A stretch of 64,000 nucleotides of DNA from Zoogloea oleivorans (GTDB taxonomy: Bacteria > Pseudomonadota > Gammaproteobacteria > Burkholderiales > Rhodocyclaceae), in contig NZ_SDKK01000009.1 of NCBI RefSeq assembly GCF_008107625.1, forward strand, positions 105,591 through 169,590. Reading direction: 5' to 3'. Below are positions 54,493 to 63,608 of this stretch, piece by piece. Every line of letters begins with the position of its first letter. Positions within the stretch are counted from its first letter, which is position 1. The notes beneath the pieces were generated by a model, which was given only the letters and a program-made list of their open reading frames with translations, ran no database searches and had not been told where the DNA came from. A program made the translations under genes and the position numbers.

Positions 54493-55920
54493 GTGAAAAT
54501 CATCATTCTGGGCGCAGGACAGGTCGGGACTTCGGTCGCCGAGAGCCTCGTTTCCGAGGCCAACGACATCACCATCGTGGACAACGATGTGGAGCGTCTC
54601 AACGCCCTGCAGGAACGCCTCGATTTGCGGGTCGTCACCGGCAATGCGGCCTCCCCGTCGATCCTCGATGCCGCCGGGGCGCAGGACGCCGACCTGCTCA
54701 TTGCCGTTACCCAGTCGGACCAGACCAACCTGTGCGCCTGCCGGGTCGCCAAGACCCTGTTCAACGTGCCGACCCGCATCGCCCGCCTGCGTGCCGCCGA
54801 TTACGTCGATTACCCGGAACTGCTCAACGACAGCAACTTCGCGGTGGACCATTCCATCTGCCCCGAGCAGATCGTCACCGACTACATCCGCAAGCTCATC
54901 GAATTTCCCGAAGCCCTGCAGGTTCTCGAGTTCGCCGACGGCATGGTGACCCTGATTGCCGTGAAGGCCTTTGAAGGCGGCCTGCTGGTCGGCAAGCCCC
55001 TCAAAACCATCCCCCAGCGTCTGCCCAATGTCGATGCCCGGGTCGTCGCCATCTTCCGTCGTGACCAGCCTGTCGCCCCTACCGGCGACACCATTATCGA
55101 GCGTGGTGACGAAGTCTTCATCCTTGCCGCCACCTCGCATATCCGCAAGGTGATGACCGAGCTGCGCCGCATGGACAAGCCGATCCGCCGGATCATCATC
55201 GCCGGTGGCGGCAACATCGGTTTCCGCCTCGCCAAGGCCGTCGAGGGCAGTGTGAATGTGAAGCTCATCGAGCACGATCGACGCCGCGCCGAACACCTCG
55301 CCAGCCAGCTCGGCAAAGCCCTGGTGCTGCGTGGCGACGCCACCGACGAAGCCCTCCTCGACGCCGAAAGCATCGAGGAGACCGACATGTTCCTGGCCCT
55401 CACCAACGATGAGGAAGACAACATCATGTCGGCTTCGCTGGCCAAGCAGATGGGCGCCCGCCGGGCCCTCGCCCTGATCAACCGCAAGTCTTACGTGGAC
55501 CTGGTGCAGGGCGGGCGCATCGACATCGCCATCTCGCCGGCCCAGACTTCCATTGGCCAGCTCCTCGCCCGCGTCCGGCGCGGCGACGTGGCCGCCGTGC
55601 ACAGCCTGCGCCGGGGTGCCGCCGAAGCCCTCGAAGTCATCGCCCACGGCGACGCCAAGCATTGCAAAGTCATCGGGCGCCGAATCGAGGAGCTCGACTT
55701 GCCCGACGGTGCCAGCATCGCCGCCATCGTCCGCAACACGGGCCAGAGCCGTACTGAATACAATGAACTGGTCGCCTACGAGGTGCCCATTTTCGAAGTC
55801 ATCATTGCCCACCACGACACGGTGATCCGTGCCGAAGACCACGTGATCGTCTTCTGTACCAGCAAGAAACTGGTGCCCAAGGTCGAGAAGCTGTTCCAGG
55901 TCGGTTGGGGGTTCTTCTGA
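54493..55920 (+). CDS. trkA: Trk potassium uptake regulator TrkA
   Basis: Cytosolic NAD-binding gating subunit (475 aa) of the Trk K+ uptake system. Two RCK modules in tandem, each with RCK_N and RCK_C, are visible: IIILGAGQVGTSVAESL opens the first and IIIAGGGNIGFRLAKAV the second. Start GTG 54493, 71 bases after the response regulator. Its last base is the first of the trkH ATG (TGATG), so the pair is translationally coupled. TrkA-TrkH downstream of NtrY/NtrX is a recurrent arrangement in proteobacteria. Confidence 0.96.
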   Translation: MKIIILGAGQVGTSVAESLVSEANDITIVDNDVERLNALQERLDLRVVTGNAASPSILDAAGAQDADLLIAVTQSDQTNLCACRVAKTLFNVPTRIARLRAADYVDYPELLNDSNFAVDHSICPEQIVTDYIRKLIEFPEALQVLEFADGMVTLIAVKAFEGGLLVGKPLKTIPQRLPNVDARVVAIFRRDQPVAPTGDTIIERGDEVFILAATSHIRKVMTELRRMDKPIRRIIIAGGGNIGFRLAKAVEGSVNVKLIEHDRRRAEHLASQLGKALVLRGDATDEALLDAESIEETDMFLALTNDEEDNIMSASLAKQMGARRALALINRKSYVDLVQGGRIDIAISPAQTSIGQLLARVRRGDVAAVHSLRRGAAEALEVIAHGDAKHCKVIGRRIEELDLPDGASIAAIVRNTGQSRTEYNELVAYEVPIFEVIIAHHDTVIRAEDHVIVFCTSKKLVPKVEKLFQVGWGFF

Positions 55921-57377
55921 TGGACGCGCTCCTGCCGGTCGCCAACGTCCTCGGGCGACTGCTGTCGATCTTCAGCTTCGCCTACCTGATGCCCATCGCC
56001 GCAGCGGTCATCTACAACGACGGCACTACCGCCGACTTCGTTGCGGCGATGGCCATTTCCCTCGGCACGGGTCTGACCCTGTTCGCAGTCACCCGCTCCA
56101 GCTACCGGGAGCTCAAGCCCCGCGACGGCTTTCTGCTGGTGTCCACGGTGTGGGCCCTGATGGCGGCCATCGCCACCATCCCGTTGCTGCTCGTCTACGA
56201 CAGCATGAGCTTCACCGACGCCTTCTTCGAGACCATGTCGGGCCTCACCACTACCGGTGCCACCGTGATGACCAAGCTGGACGATGCGCCGCCGGCCATC
56301 AACCTGTGGCGCCACGAGCTCAACTGGCTGGGCGGGATGGGCATCATCGTGCTGGCAGTTGCAGTGCTGCCCATGCTCGGGGTGGGTGGCATGCAGCTCT
56401 ACAAGGCCGAAACCCCCGGCCCGATGAAGGATGCCAAGCTCACCGCGCGCATTGCCGACACCGCCAAGGCCCTGTGGCTGGTTTACGTGGGCATGACCAT
56501 CGGGTGCACCGTACTCCTCAAACAGGCGGGCTTGTCGTGGCTCGATTCTGTGTGCCACGCCTTTGCCGCGATGTCCCTCGGGGGGTTCTCAACGCGGGAT
56601 GCCAGTGTCGGTGCGTTTGATGATCCGATGGTCGAGTTCATCCTGATTGTCTTCATGGTGATTGCGGCGATGAATTTCGCCACCCATTTCGTCGCGGTGC
56701 GCAGCCGTGACCTGCGCATCTACTGGCGTGACCTGGAGGTGCGCGGGGTGATCGGGCTGGTGACCGTCTCCTGCTTCGGCGTGGCGCTCTATGTGTGGAT
56801 GGAGGGGACGTTCGAGGACTATCCTACGGCCCTGCGTCACGTCAGCTTCAACCTCGTCTCCATCGGCCTCAGCTCCGGTTTCGTCAGCCAGGACTACGAG
56901 AAGTGGCCAGTCTTTGCCCCCTTGTGGATGATGTTCCTGGCCAACATCACCTGCAGCTCGGGTTCGACCGGTGGTGGCATCAAGATGATCCGTACCCTGA
57001 TCCTGGCCAAGCAGGCCAACCGGGAGCTCACCCGGCTCGTGCATCCGGCAGTGGTCAATCCGGTCAAGATGGGCGGCAACGCCATTCCCAACAACGTGGT
57101 GATCGCCGTCCTTGGTTTCATCTTCCTGTACTTCATGAGCGTGGTGATGCTCACCTTCCTGCTGATCCTCAGCGGCCTCGACTTCATCAGCGCCCTGGGG
57201 GCCGTGGTGGGCAGCATCACCAATGCAGGACCGGGCCTTGGTGTCGTCGGTCCGTCCTCCAACTACTCCGTTCTCACTGACTTCCAGACCTGGGTGTGCA
57301 GCTTCACCATGCTTCTCGGGCGACTCGAAGTCCTCTCGCTCGTCGTCGTGTTCACCCCCCAGTTCTGGCGCAAGTAG
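55920..57377 (+). CDS. trkH: Trk potassium transporter membrane subunit TrkH
   Basis: K+-conducting membrane subunit (485 aa; E. coli TrkH is 483). It is made of four M1-P-M2 repeats with selectivity-filter segments at MSGLTTTGATVM, MSLGGFSTRD, SIGLSSGFVS and SITNAGPGLGVVG. The loop SSGSTGGGIKMIR is the conserved intramembrane gate region. ATG 55920 shares its A with the trkA stop. The last residues (FTPQFWRK) are those usual for the family. Confidence 0.96.
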   Translation: MDALLPVANVLGRLLSIFSFAYLMPIAAAVIYNDGTTADFVAAMAISLGTGLTLFAVTRSSYRELKPRDGFLLVSTVWALMAAIATIPLLLVYDSMSFTDAFFETMSGLTTTGATVMTKLDDAPPAINLWRHELNWLGGMGIIVLAVAVLPMLGVGGMQLYKAETPGPMKDAKLTARIADTAKALWLVYVGMTIGCTVLLKQAGLSWLDSVCHAFAAMSLGGFSTRDASVGAFDDPMVEFILIVFMVIAAMNFATHFVAVRSRDLRIYWRDLEVRGVIGLVTVSCFGVALYVWMEGTFEDYPTALRHVSFNLVSIGLSSGFVSQDYEKWPVFAPLWMMFLANITCSSGSTGGGIKMIRTLILAKQANRELTRLVHPAVVNPVKMGGNAIPNNVVIAVLGFIFLYFMSVVMLTFLLILSGLDFISALGAVVGSITNAGPGLGVVGPSSNYSVLTDFQTWVCSFTMLLGRLEVLSLVVVFTPQFWRK

Positions 57378-57471
57378 TTGCCCCTTGATCTGCGTCGTCG
57401 CCGTCAGGGCGGCAAATGGCGGATAATCCCGCCTTTGCCGCCCTGAGCGGTTCTGCTGCCGAGGATTCCAA

Positions 57472-58545
57472 GTGAGCCGTCCGAAGAACGACACCTTCCT
57501 GCGCGCGTTGCTGCGCCAGCCCACCGACTACACCCCGATCTGGCTGATGCGCCAGGCCGGCCGCTACCTGCCCGAATACCGCGAGACGCGCAAACGCGCC
57601 GGCAGCTTCCTCGACCTGTGCAAGAACCCCGGCCTGGCCTGCGAGGTCACTCTGCAGCCCCTGGCCCGCTACAACCTCGACGCCGCCATCCTGTTCTCCG
57701 ACATCCTTACCGTGCCGGACGCCATGGGCCTTGGCCTGTACTTCGCCGAAGGTGAAGGCCCGAAGTTCGAACGCCCGCTGAAGGAAGAGTGGGAAATTCG
57801 CAATCTGGCCGTGCCCGATCCCCACCTCGAACTGGGCTACGTGATGGACGCCGTCGCCGAGATCCGTCGTGCGCTCGACAATTCCGTGCCGCTGATCGGC
57901 TTCTCCGGCAGCCCGTGGACCCTCGCCTGCTACATGGTCGAAGGCGGCGGCTCGGACGACTACCGCAAGGTCAAGGGTCTGCTCTACAGTCGCCCGGACC
58001 TGATGCATCACATCCTCGACGTAACCGCCCAGTCCGTCATCGCCTACCTCAACGCGCAGATCGAAGCCGGTGCCCAGGCTGTCATGATCTTCGACTCCTG
58101 GGGCGGTGTGCTGGCCCATGATGCTTACCACGAGTTCTCGCTGGCCTACATCCGCAAGGTAGTAGCCGGCCTGACCCGCGAGAAGGACGGCGAGAAGATC
58201 CCTGCCATCGTGTTTACCAAGGGTGGCGGCCTGTGGCTGGCCGATATTGCCGACTGCGGTGCCGATGCCGTCGGCCTCGACTGGACCGTGGATATCGGTG
58301 CCGCCCGTCGTCTGGTGGGCGACCGCGTTGCCCTGCAGGGCAACCTGGATCCGTCGGTGCTGTTTGGCAGCCCGGAAGCCGTTGCAGCCAAAGCGAAGAA
58401 GGTGCTGGACTCCTACGGCCCCCACGCCGGCCATGTTTTCAACCTCGGGCACGGCATTTCCCAGTTCTCGCCGCCGGAAAACGTCACAGTGCTGGTCAAT
58501 ACTGTCCACGAATACAGCTGCGAGCTGAAGACGCAGTCGGTCTGA
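57472..58545 (+). CDS. hemE: uroporphyrinogen decarboxylase
   Basis: Haem-biosynthesis enzyme (357 aa) converting uroporphyrinogen III to coproporphyrinogen III. The N-terminal signature [34 protein letters not shown] with the catalytic Asp, and [16 protein letters not shown] are all present. GTG 57472 is the start, with GAGGA upstream. A strong terminator follows. The gene borders an AT-rich gap containing DnaA boxes; in Caulobacter and related alphaproteobacteria the chromosomal origin also lies beside hemE. Confidence 0.97.
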   Translation: MSRPKNDTFLRALLRQPTDYTPIWLMRQAGRYLPEYRETRKRAGSFLDLCKNPGLACEVTLQPLARYNLDAAILFSDILTVPDAMGLGLYFAEGEGPKFERPLKEEWEIRNLAVPDPHLELGYVMDAVAEIRRALDNSVPLIGFSGSPWTLACYMVEGGGSDDYRKVKGLLYSRPDLMHHILDVTAQSVIAYLNAQIEAGAQAVMIFDSWGGVLAHDAYHEFSLAYIRKVVAGLTREKDGEKIPAIVFTKGGGLWLADIADCGADAVGLDWTVDIGAARRLVGDRVALQGNLDPSVLFGSPEAVAAKAKKVLDSYGPHAGHVFNLGHGISQFSPPENVTVLVNTVHEYSCELKTQSV

Positions 58546-58567
58546 GCCGGTTTTGCGGTAATACCGG

Positions 58568-58600
58568 AAAGGCCGGCGCGTGCCGGCCTTTTTGTTTTCT
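58568..58600 (+). terminator. intrinsic terminator after hemE
   Basis: Perfect 10-bp stem AAAGGCCGGC / GCCGGCCTTT (58568-58577 and 58582-58591) with a GCGT loop, followed by TTGTTTTCT. A textbook Rho-independent terminator. Confidence 0.93.
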
Positions 58601-58639
58601 GGAGCCTGCTGAACCTCCTCGCAAAAACGGCCCCGTCAA

Positions 58640-58870
58640 GCACTAAATTTTCTTTAAAGGGCTTGACTTGTGCACAGCGCCACGGATTTTGTCAGTTTTG
58701 TTACCAAAATCCGGGGCAGAATTTTGCATTCCTCCAAGCTGCTGTTTTTAAACGAAATATTATTTAATCGGGATTTTGGCAAGATAGGAAAAAGGCTTAC
58801 AAAAGGGGCGCTTAGGGAGACTTTACCCAGTTTTCCCACAAAGTTATCCACAGGCTTTGTGGACAAGGAA
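58640..58870. other. AT-rich gap with DnaA-box cluster (candidate origin or DnaA-controlled site)
   Basis: Part of the 439-base hemE-priA gap. Counting bases, 58681-58800 is about 37% GC and 58741-58800 about 32%, far below the flanking genes. At its right end TTATCCACA (58844-58852, perfect DnaA box) faces TGTGGACAA (58858-58866; TTGTCCACA on the other strand, one mismatch), five bases apart. Weaker matches are TTGTGCACA at 58668-58676 and TTTCCCACA at 58832-58840. An AT-rich unwinding-type stretch next to DnaA boxes is the layout of a bacterial oriC. Regulation of priA by DnaA is the alternative. No coding frame here is convincing. Confidence 0.6.
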
Positions 58871-58984
58871 AAATACCCTCGCCCAGCCAAGGATTTCAGC
58901 ATTGTTTCCCAGCCATCGCCTCATAAAGACTCGGCAAGCCACTGATTTCACAACCCTTTTCCAAGATCCCCAAAAACTGAGGCC

Positions 58985-61165
58985 ATGAGCACTGCCATTG
59001 TCCGCGTCGCGCTTCCCATACCGCTGCCGCAATCCTTTGATTACACGGCAGAAAACGTTTCCGCCGGGGATCTCGGCCGGTGCGTGCGGGTGCCTTTCGG
59101 GCGTGGCGAGAAAACCGGCCTGATCGTCGCCCTGCCCGATTGTGCCGATCTGCCTGTGGACAGACTCAAGCCGGTCATCGCCATCCAGCGCGAAGCACCG
59201 GCGCTGCCCGCCGACTGGCTGGCCATGGTCGAATTCACTGCCCGCTACTACCAGCACCCGCTGGGCGAAGTCGTCGCCATGGCGCTGCCGCCGCGCCTGC
59301 GCAAGGCCGATGCCGTAGCCGGCGCCGAAGCCGACCCGCTGCTCGACCTGACCGATGCTGGCCGCGACGCCCTCGCCGCCAGCAAACGCGAAAGCCGCGC
59401 GCTGGCCCTGCTGCGTCGCCTCGCCGAAGGTGGGCCGTGCCGGCGCTCCCTGTTGCGCAATGAGGACGGCGCCAACCCCGCCGTCGCCGATGCGCTCAAA
59501 CGTGGCTGGATCGCCCCCTGCATGGCTGCCGAACCGGCCGCCATGGCCGGCGCCCCCACGCTCACCGACGAGCAGCAGGCCGCCGTCGAAATCATCGGTG
59601 CCGAGGCCGGCAAGTTCCAGCCCTTCCTGCTGGCTGGCGTCACCGGCAGTGGCAAGACCGAGGTCTACCTGCGCCTCGTCGCCCAGGCCATCGCCCGCGG
59701 TGAGCAGGCCCTGATGCTGGTCCCCGAAATCGCCCTCACGCCCCAACTCGAAACCCGGGTAGCCAACCGCTTCCCGGCCGCCCGGGTGGTCAGCCTGCAT
59801 TCGGCACTCGGCGAGGCGGCCCGCTCGCAGGGCTTTGTGCAGGCCATGGAAGGCCGCGCCGAGATTGTTCTTGGCACGCGCCTGTCGGTATTCACGCCGC
59901 TGCCCCGTCTCGGCCTGATCGTCGTCGATGAAGAGCACGACGCCAGCTACAAGCAGCACGAGGGCGTGCGCTACAACGCCCGCGATCTGGCCATCTGGCG
60001 TGCCCGCCAGCGCGGCGTGCCGATCGTCCTCGGCTCGGCCACCCCGTCCCTCGAAAGCTGGCACGCCGCCGACACCGGCCGCTACCGCCGGGTCGAGCTG
60101 GCCAACCGGGCGGTGGCCATCACGCTGCCCAGGGTGCGGCCGGTGGATGTGCGCCGCGAGAAACTGCAGCACGGCGTCTCCGAGCACCTCCTGCGGGCCA
60201 TCGAGGCCCGCCTGCAGCGCGGCGAGCAGAGCCTAGTCTTCCTCAACCGGCGAGGCTATGCCCCGGTGCTGTCGTGCCCGTCCTGCGGCTGGGTCAGCCG
60301 CTGCCCGCACTGCACCGCCAACATGGTGCTGCACTTGGCCGACAAACGCCTGCGCTGCCACCATTGCAGCTTCGACGCTGGCATTCCCCTCGCCTGCCCC
60401 GATTGCGGTGACCAGGACATCCAGCCCTTCGGACGCGGCACCCAGCGCCTCGAAGAAACCCTCGGCGAACGCTTCCCCGACGCCCGCGTGCTGCGCGTGG
60501 ACCGGGACGCCGCGCGGACGCGCAGCCAGTGGGAAGCCCTGCTCGACAAGATCGGCAAGGGCGAGGCCGACATCCTGGTCGGCACCCAGATGATGGCCAA
60601 GGGCCACGACTTCCCCCGGCTCACCTTCGTCGGTGTGCTTAACGCCGATTCATCGCTGTTTGCCGCCGACTTCCGTGCGCCGGAACGACTGTTCCAGCAA
60701 TTGATGCAGGTAGGTGGCCGGGCCGGGCGCGGCGAGCTGCCCGGCGAGGTGATGGTGCAAACCCAGTACCCCGATCATCCCCTCTACAAGTGCCTGGAAA
60801 AGCACGATTTCGCCCGCTACGCCGCCCTCCAGCTGGAGGAACGCAAGCAGGCCCGCTTTCCGCCCTACGCTGCCAACGCCCTGCTGTGCGCCAATGCGCC
60901 CGAAGTGGCCACCTCAATCGCCTGGCTGAAGGACGCCCGCGCCGCCGCCATGCCCCTCGCCCAGGCCTACGGCGTGCAGGTTTTTGACCCGGTACCGATG
61001 CGCATGGTCCGCCTGGCGCGCCGGGAGCGCGCCCAGCTTCTTGTCGAAGCCCCGGCCCGCCCGGCCCTGCAGGCTTTCCTCACCGAATGGAGTCGCCACC
61101 TGTGGGCCCTCAAGCCCCCGCGGGAGCTGCGCTGGCACCTGGACGTGGATCCGGCAGAGGTTTGA
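58985..61165 (+). CDS. priA: primosomal replication restart helicase PriA
   Basis: Superfamily 2 helicase (726 aa) that reloads replisomes at stalled forks. An N-terminal 3'-DNA-binding domain covers about residues 1-105. Walker A is AGVTGSGKTEVYL and Walker B VVDEEHDASYKQ. The eight-cysteine zinc module starts CPSCGWVSRCPHC and continues RCHHC and ACPDCGDQD; helicase motif V/VI is near QVGGRAGRG. Length is family-normal. It starts 439 bases after hemE beyond the AT-rich DnaA-box region. Its 3' end overlaps a convergent PEP-CTERM gene by 56 bases. Confidence 0.97.
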   Translation: MSTAIVRVALPIPLPQSFDYTAENVSAGDLGRCVRVPFGRGEKTGLIVALPDCADLPVDRLKPVIAIQREAPALPADWLAMVEFTARYYQHPLGEVVAMALPPRLRKADAVAGAEADPLLDLTDAGRDALAASKRESRALALLRRLAEGGPCRRSLLRNEDGANPAVADALKRGWIAPCMAAEPAAMAGAPTLTDEQQAAVEIIGAEAGKFQPFLLAGVTGSGKTEVYLRLVAQAIARGEQALMLVPEIALTPQLETRVANRFPAARVVSLHSALGEAARSQGFVQAMEGRAEIVLGTRLSVFTPLPRLGLIVVDEEHDASYKQHEGVRYNARDLAIWRARQRGVPIVLGSATPSLESWHAADTGRYRRVELANRAVAITLPRVRPVDVRREKLQHGVSEHLLRAIEARLQRGEQSLVFLNRRGYAPVLSCPSCGWVSRCPHCTANMVLHLADKRLRCHHCSFDAGIPLACPDCGDQDIQPFGRGTQRLEETLGERFPDARVLRVDRDAARTRSQWEALLDKIGKGEADILVGTQMMAKGHDFPRLTFVGVLNADSSLFAADFRAPERLFQQLMQVGGRAGRGELPGEVMVQTQYPDHPLYKCLEKHDFARYAALQLEERKQARFPPYAANALLCANAPEVATSIAWLKDARAAAMPLAQAYGVQVFDPVPMRMVRLARRERAQLLVEAPARPALQAFLTEWSRHLWALKPPRELRWHLDVDPAEV

Positions 61166-61748
61166 GCCCTCGCCGCCGGGTGATCATCAAGCCGCTGACC
61201 GCCAGCCCCAGAAGCGCCATCGAGCCTGGCTCGGCGACATTGCGAACCAGAAAGCCGCGAATCTCCCCACCGGGAAACAGGTTCGTGTGGATGTTCAGGT
61301 AGGTCCGCTCGTCCTCCAGCCCGGCCAGCAAGACCACCTCCGCCAGCGCCGGTGTGCCGCCGTTGTTATTCACGAACGTCGTGTTCCAGCTGCCCGGCAG
61401 GGTCAGGTCAAACGTGTTGAGGTAGGTGCCCGCGCTGACGCCTCCGGGAAAGCCGGAAAAAGTAGGCGTCTGGGTCGCGACGCCGGCCGTACCCGTGCCA
61501 GGGACTGCCGTGCAGCAATGAATGTGGGCCGCCGTCGTCACTCCGGAAAGGCCACTGAAGACGACGTTCACCAGCATTGAGTGAAGCACCGTGTCGATCG
61601 TCACCGTGGCCGTACCGGAACCGGTAGCCCCGGTGATCTCGGGCGTCAGATCCGCCGAATACACCAGTAAATCGGCCTGGGCCAGCGGTGCCGACAGGCT
61701 CAGTACGCCGGCTAAGAGCCACGGAAAACCTGCTTGTCGATTCATCAT
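61110..61748 (-). CDS. CHRD-domain protein with PEP-CTERM sorting signal
   Basis: Exported 212-residue protein. The signal peptide lies near residues 1-23 (FPWLLAGVLSLSAPLAQA), a CHRD (chordin-like) beta domain covers about 25-165 (TVLHSMLVNVVFSGLSG, AHIHCC, YLNIHTNLFPGGEIRG), and a C-terminal PEP-CTERM signal follows (VAEPGSMALLGLAVSGLMI then RRR). PEP-CTERM proteins are processed by exosortase and linked to extracellular polymer. The ATG at 61748 has GGAG six bases upstream. Unusually, about 20 residues follow the Arg cluster (GLKPLPDPRPGASAAPAG), coded opposite the priA 3' end. Confidence 0.85.
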   Translation of the reverse strand: MMNRQAGFPWLLAGVLSLSAPLAQADLLVYSADLTPEITGATGSGTATVTIDTVLHSMLVNVVFSGLSGVTTAAHIHCCTAVPGTGTAGVATQTPTFSGFPGGVSAGTYLNTFDLTLPGSWNTTFVNNNGGTPALAEVVLLAGLEDERTYLNIHTNLFPGGEIRGFLVRNVAEPGSMALLGLAVSGLMITRRRGLKPLPDPRPGASAAPAGA

Positions 61749-62023
61749 CGGAGTCTCCTTCGTTTTGGGTATGGGGAACGAACTCTGCGGATGGCTCCCG
61801 CTTCGATCCAGCCAGTCGACGGGGCCATTCACTGTTTGTAGCAGACGCAGCAGGGACTCCCAAGGTGACGCCCCCGGAAGGCCGGATGGCTTCCCGCCGG
61901 TTACAAATGAACATGGCCTTACATTTCCCCTGACAACCCGCGGACATGGGCCACGTTATTCGCTGCAAGGGTTGGCAATCAGGCCAATCCGGAACGAACA
62001 AACTGTCCATCAGGAGAACGAAT

Positions 62024-62317
62024 ATGCTGAAGAAGATCATCGCCCTCGCCATCGCCGCCGGTTTCGCCTCCGCCTCCTTCGCCCAGGCCCCCGCCGCTGT
62101 GCCGGCTGCCACCCCCGCAGTAAAGCCGGTCGCCGCCGTGGTGGAAAAGAAGGTCGAAGCACCGAAGGCTGAAGCTGCCAAGGCTGCCGAGCCGATGAAG
62201 ACCGAAGCGGCCAAGGTCGAGAAGAAGGCCAAGAAAGTGAAGGCGTCCGCCAAGGCGGACGCCGTGAAGGCCGAAGCCGCTCCGGCCGCTGCTGCAACTG
62301 CACCTGCCGTGAAGTAA
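62024..62317 (+). CDS. small exported Ala/Lys-rich protein
   Basis: A 97-residue protein with a Sec signal (MLKKIIALAIAAGFASASFA, cleavage before QAP). The mature part is made of Ala, Lys, Val, Pro and Glu only, in patterns such as EKKVEAPKAEAAKAAEPMK and VEKKAKKVKASAKADAVK. The composition resembles histone H1-like or PAK-rich tails, and the region is likely disordered and strongly cationic. ATG 62024 has AGGAGA upstream; the frame is open to 61946 but without support. A terminator follows. The function is unknown. Confidence 0.75.
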   Translation: MLKKIIALAIAAGFASASFAQAPAAVPAATPAVKPVAAVVEKKVEAPKAEAAKAAEPMKTEAAKVEKKAKKVKASAKADAVKAEAAPAAAATAPAVK

Positions 62318-62339
62318 GCCGCGCCAGCTTCTGCAGGAG

Positions 62340-62380
62340 CGGGGCGTGTTCCGGGAGACCGGGATACGCCCCGTTTCATT
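62340..62380 (+). terminator. intrinsic terminator after the Ala/Lys-rich gene
   Basis: CGGGGCGT at 62340-62347 pairs with ACGCCCCG at 62366-62373, with a short inner CC/GG pairing, followed by TTTCATTTT. It closes the Ala/Lys-rich gene. Confidence 0.8.
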
Positions 62381-62550
62381 TTGAATCCAGGGCTGCTGTG
62401 CCAGCAAAATCCATGACTCAGATCAAGATCCGGCGCTCAGTGAAGGAGTCCAATCCGTCTGCGGTTTAGACAGACTCTAAAAAAACATCCGTCATCCCCC
62501 AGAGAAGCCTTGCCCGATTTCTATCGTCAGCACGTATGGAGGATGTCCCC

Positions 62551-63552
62551 ATGAAACTTTCCCACCTTGCCCTGGCCACGGCATTCGCCTGTGGCAGCCT
62601 CAGCTCCCTTGGTTGGGCGGCCAAGCCCACCGAACCGGTCAGCCCGATCCAGCCCGCCAAGGTCACCAATCCGAAGCTCGTCGAGCTGGGCAAGAAGCTC
62701 TATTTCGACCCGCGCCTGTCCAAGTCTGGCTTCATCTCCTGCAATTCCTGCCACAACCTGTCGATGGGCGGCACCGACAACCTCAAGACCTCCATCGGTC
62801 ACAACTGGCAGAAGGGCCCGATCAACGCGCCTACCGTGCTCAATTCCAGTCTCGCCCTGGCCCAGTTCTGGGATGGCCGTGCCAAGGACCTGAAGGCCCA
62901 GGCCGGCGGCCCGATCGCCAACCCGGGTGAAATGGCCTTCACCCATGAACTGGCTGTGGATGTACTCAAGTCCATTCCCCAGTACGTGACCGAGTTCAAG
63001 ACGGTATTCGGCTCCGACGAAGTGAGCATCGGCAAGGTGACCGACGCGATTGCCGCCTTTGAGGAAACCCTCGTTACGCCCAACTCGCGCTTCGACAAGT
63101 GGCTGAAGGGCGACAAGAAAGCCATCACCGCCAGGGAAGCGGCCGGTTACGCCCTCTTCAAGAACAGCGGCTGCGTGGCCTGCCACAACGGCCCGGCCTT
63201 CGGCGGCACGTCCTTCCAGAAGATGGGCGTTGTCGAGGCCTACAAGGCCACCAGCCCGGCAGAAGGCCGCTCGGCGGTAACCGGCAAGGACGCCGACCGT
63301 CTCAACTTCAAGGTGCCGACCCTGCGCAACGTCGAACTCACCTATCCGTACTTCCACGACGGCGAAGCCGCCACCCTTGAACAGGCCGTGGACACCATGG
63401 GTCGCCTGCAGCTCGGCAAGCAGTTCACCGCTGACGAAAACGCCAGCATCGTGGCCTTCCTGAAGACCCTGACCGGCGACCAGCCCGCTTTCAAGCTGCC
63501 GCAACTGCCGCCCTCGAGCAACACCACCCCGCGTCCGAAGCCCTTCGAATAA
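62551..63552 (+). CDS. di-haem cytochrome c peroxidase
   Basis: Periplasmic peroxidase (333 aa) that reduces hydrogen peroxide with electrons from c-type cytochromes. A signal peptide (MKLSHLALATAFACGSLSSLGWA) precedes two haem-binding motifs, CNSCH (Cys64, Cys67, His68) and CVACH (Cys208, Cys211, His212). The segments LGKKLYFDPRLSKSG, FWDGRAKDLKAQ and FKVPTLRNVELTYPYFHDG are typical of bacterial CcpA/MauG-like peroxidases. ATG 62551 has GGAGG eight bases upstream; ATG 62536 is less likely. The next gene is a Fur-family regulator, which suggests control by peroxide, iron or haem. Confidence 0.94.
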   Translation: MKLSHLALATAFACGSLSSLGWAAKPTEPVSPIQPAKVTNPKLVELGKKLYFDPRLSKSGFISCNSCHNLSMGGTDNLKTSIGHNWQKGPINAPTVLNSSLALAQFWDGRAKDLKAQAGGPIANPGEMAFTHELAVDVLKSIPQYVTEFKTVFGSDEVSIGKVTDAIAAFEETLVTPNSRFDKWLKGDKKAITAREAAGYALFKNSGCVACHNGPAFGGTSFQKMGVVEAYKATSPAEGRSAVTGKDADRLNFKVPTLRNVELTYPYFHDGEAATLEQAVDTMGRLQLGKQFTADENASIVAFLKTLTGDQPAFKLPQLPPSSNTTPRPKPFE

Positions 63553-63560
63553 GCGCGGCA

Positions 63561-63590
63561 CGGAGCCGGCGCCCGTCGCGGCCGGCTCCG
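63561..63590 (+). terminator. hairpin between the peroxidase and fur-like genes
   Basis: Perfect 10-bp stem CGGAGCCGGC / GCCGGCTCCG around a 10-base loop, directly after the peroxidase stop. No T-run follows, so it may stabilise the peroxidase mRNA end or attenuate read-through into the regulator rather than fully terminate. Confidence 0.5.
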
Positions 63591-63608
63591 CGGATGGAGG
63601 CATCGACC

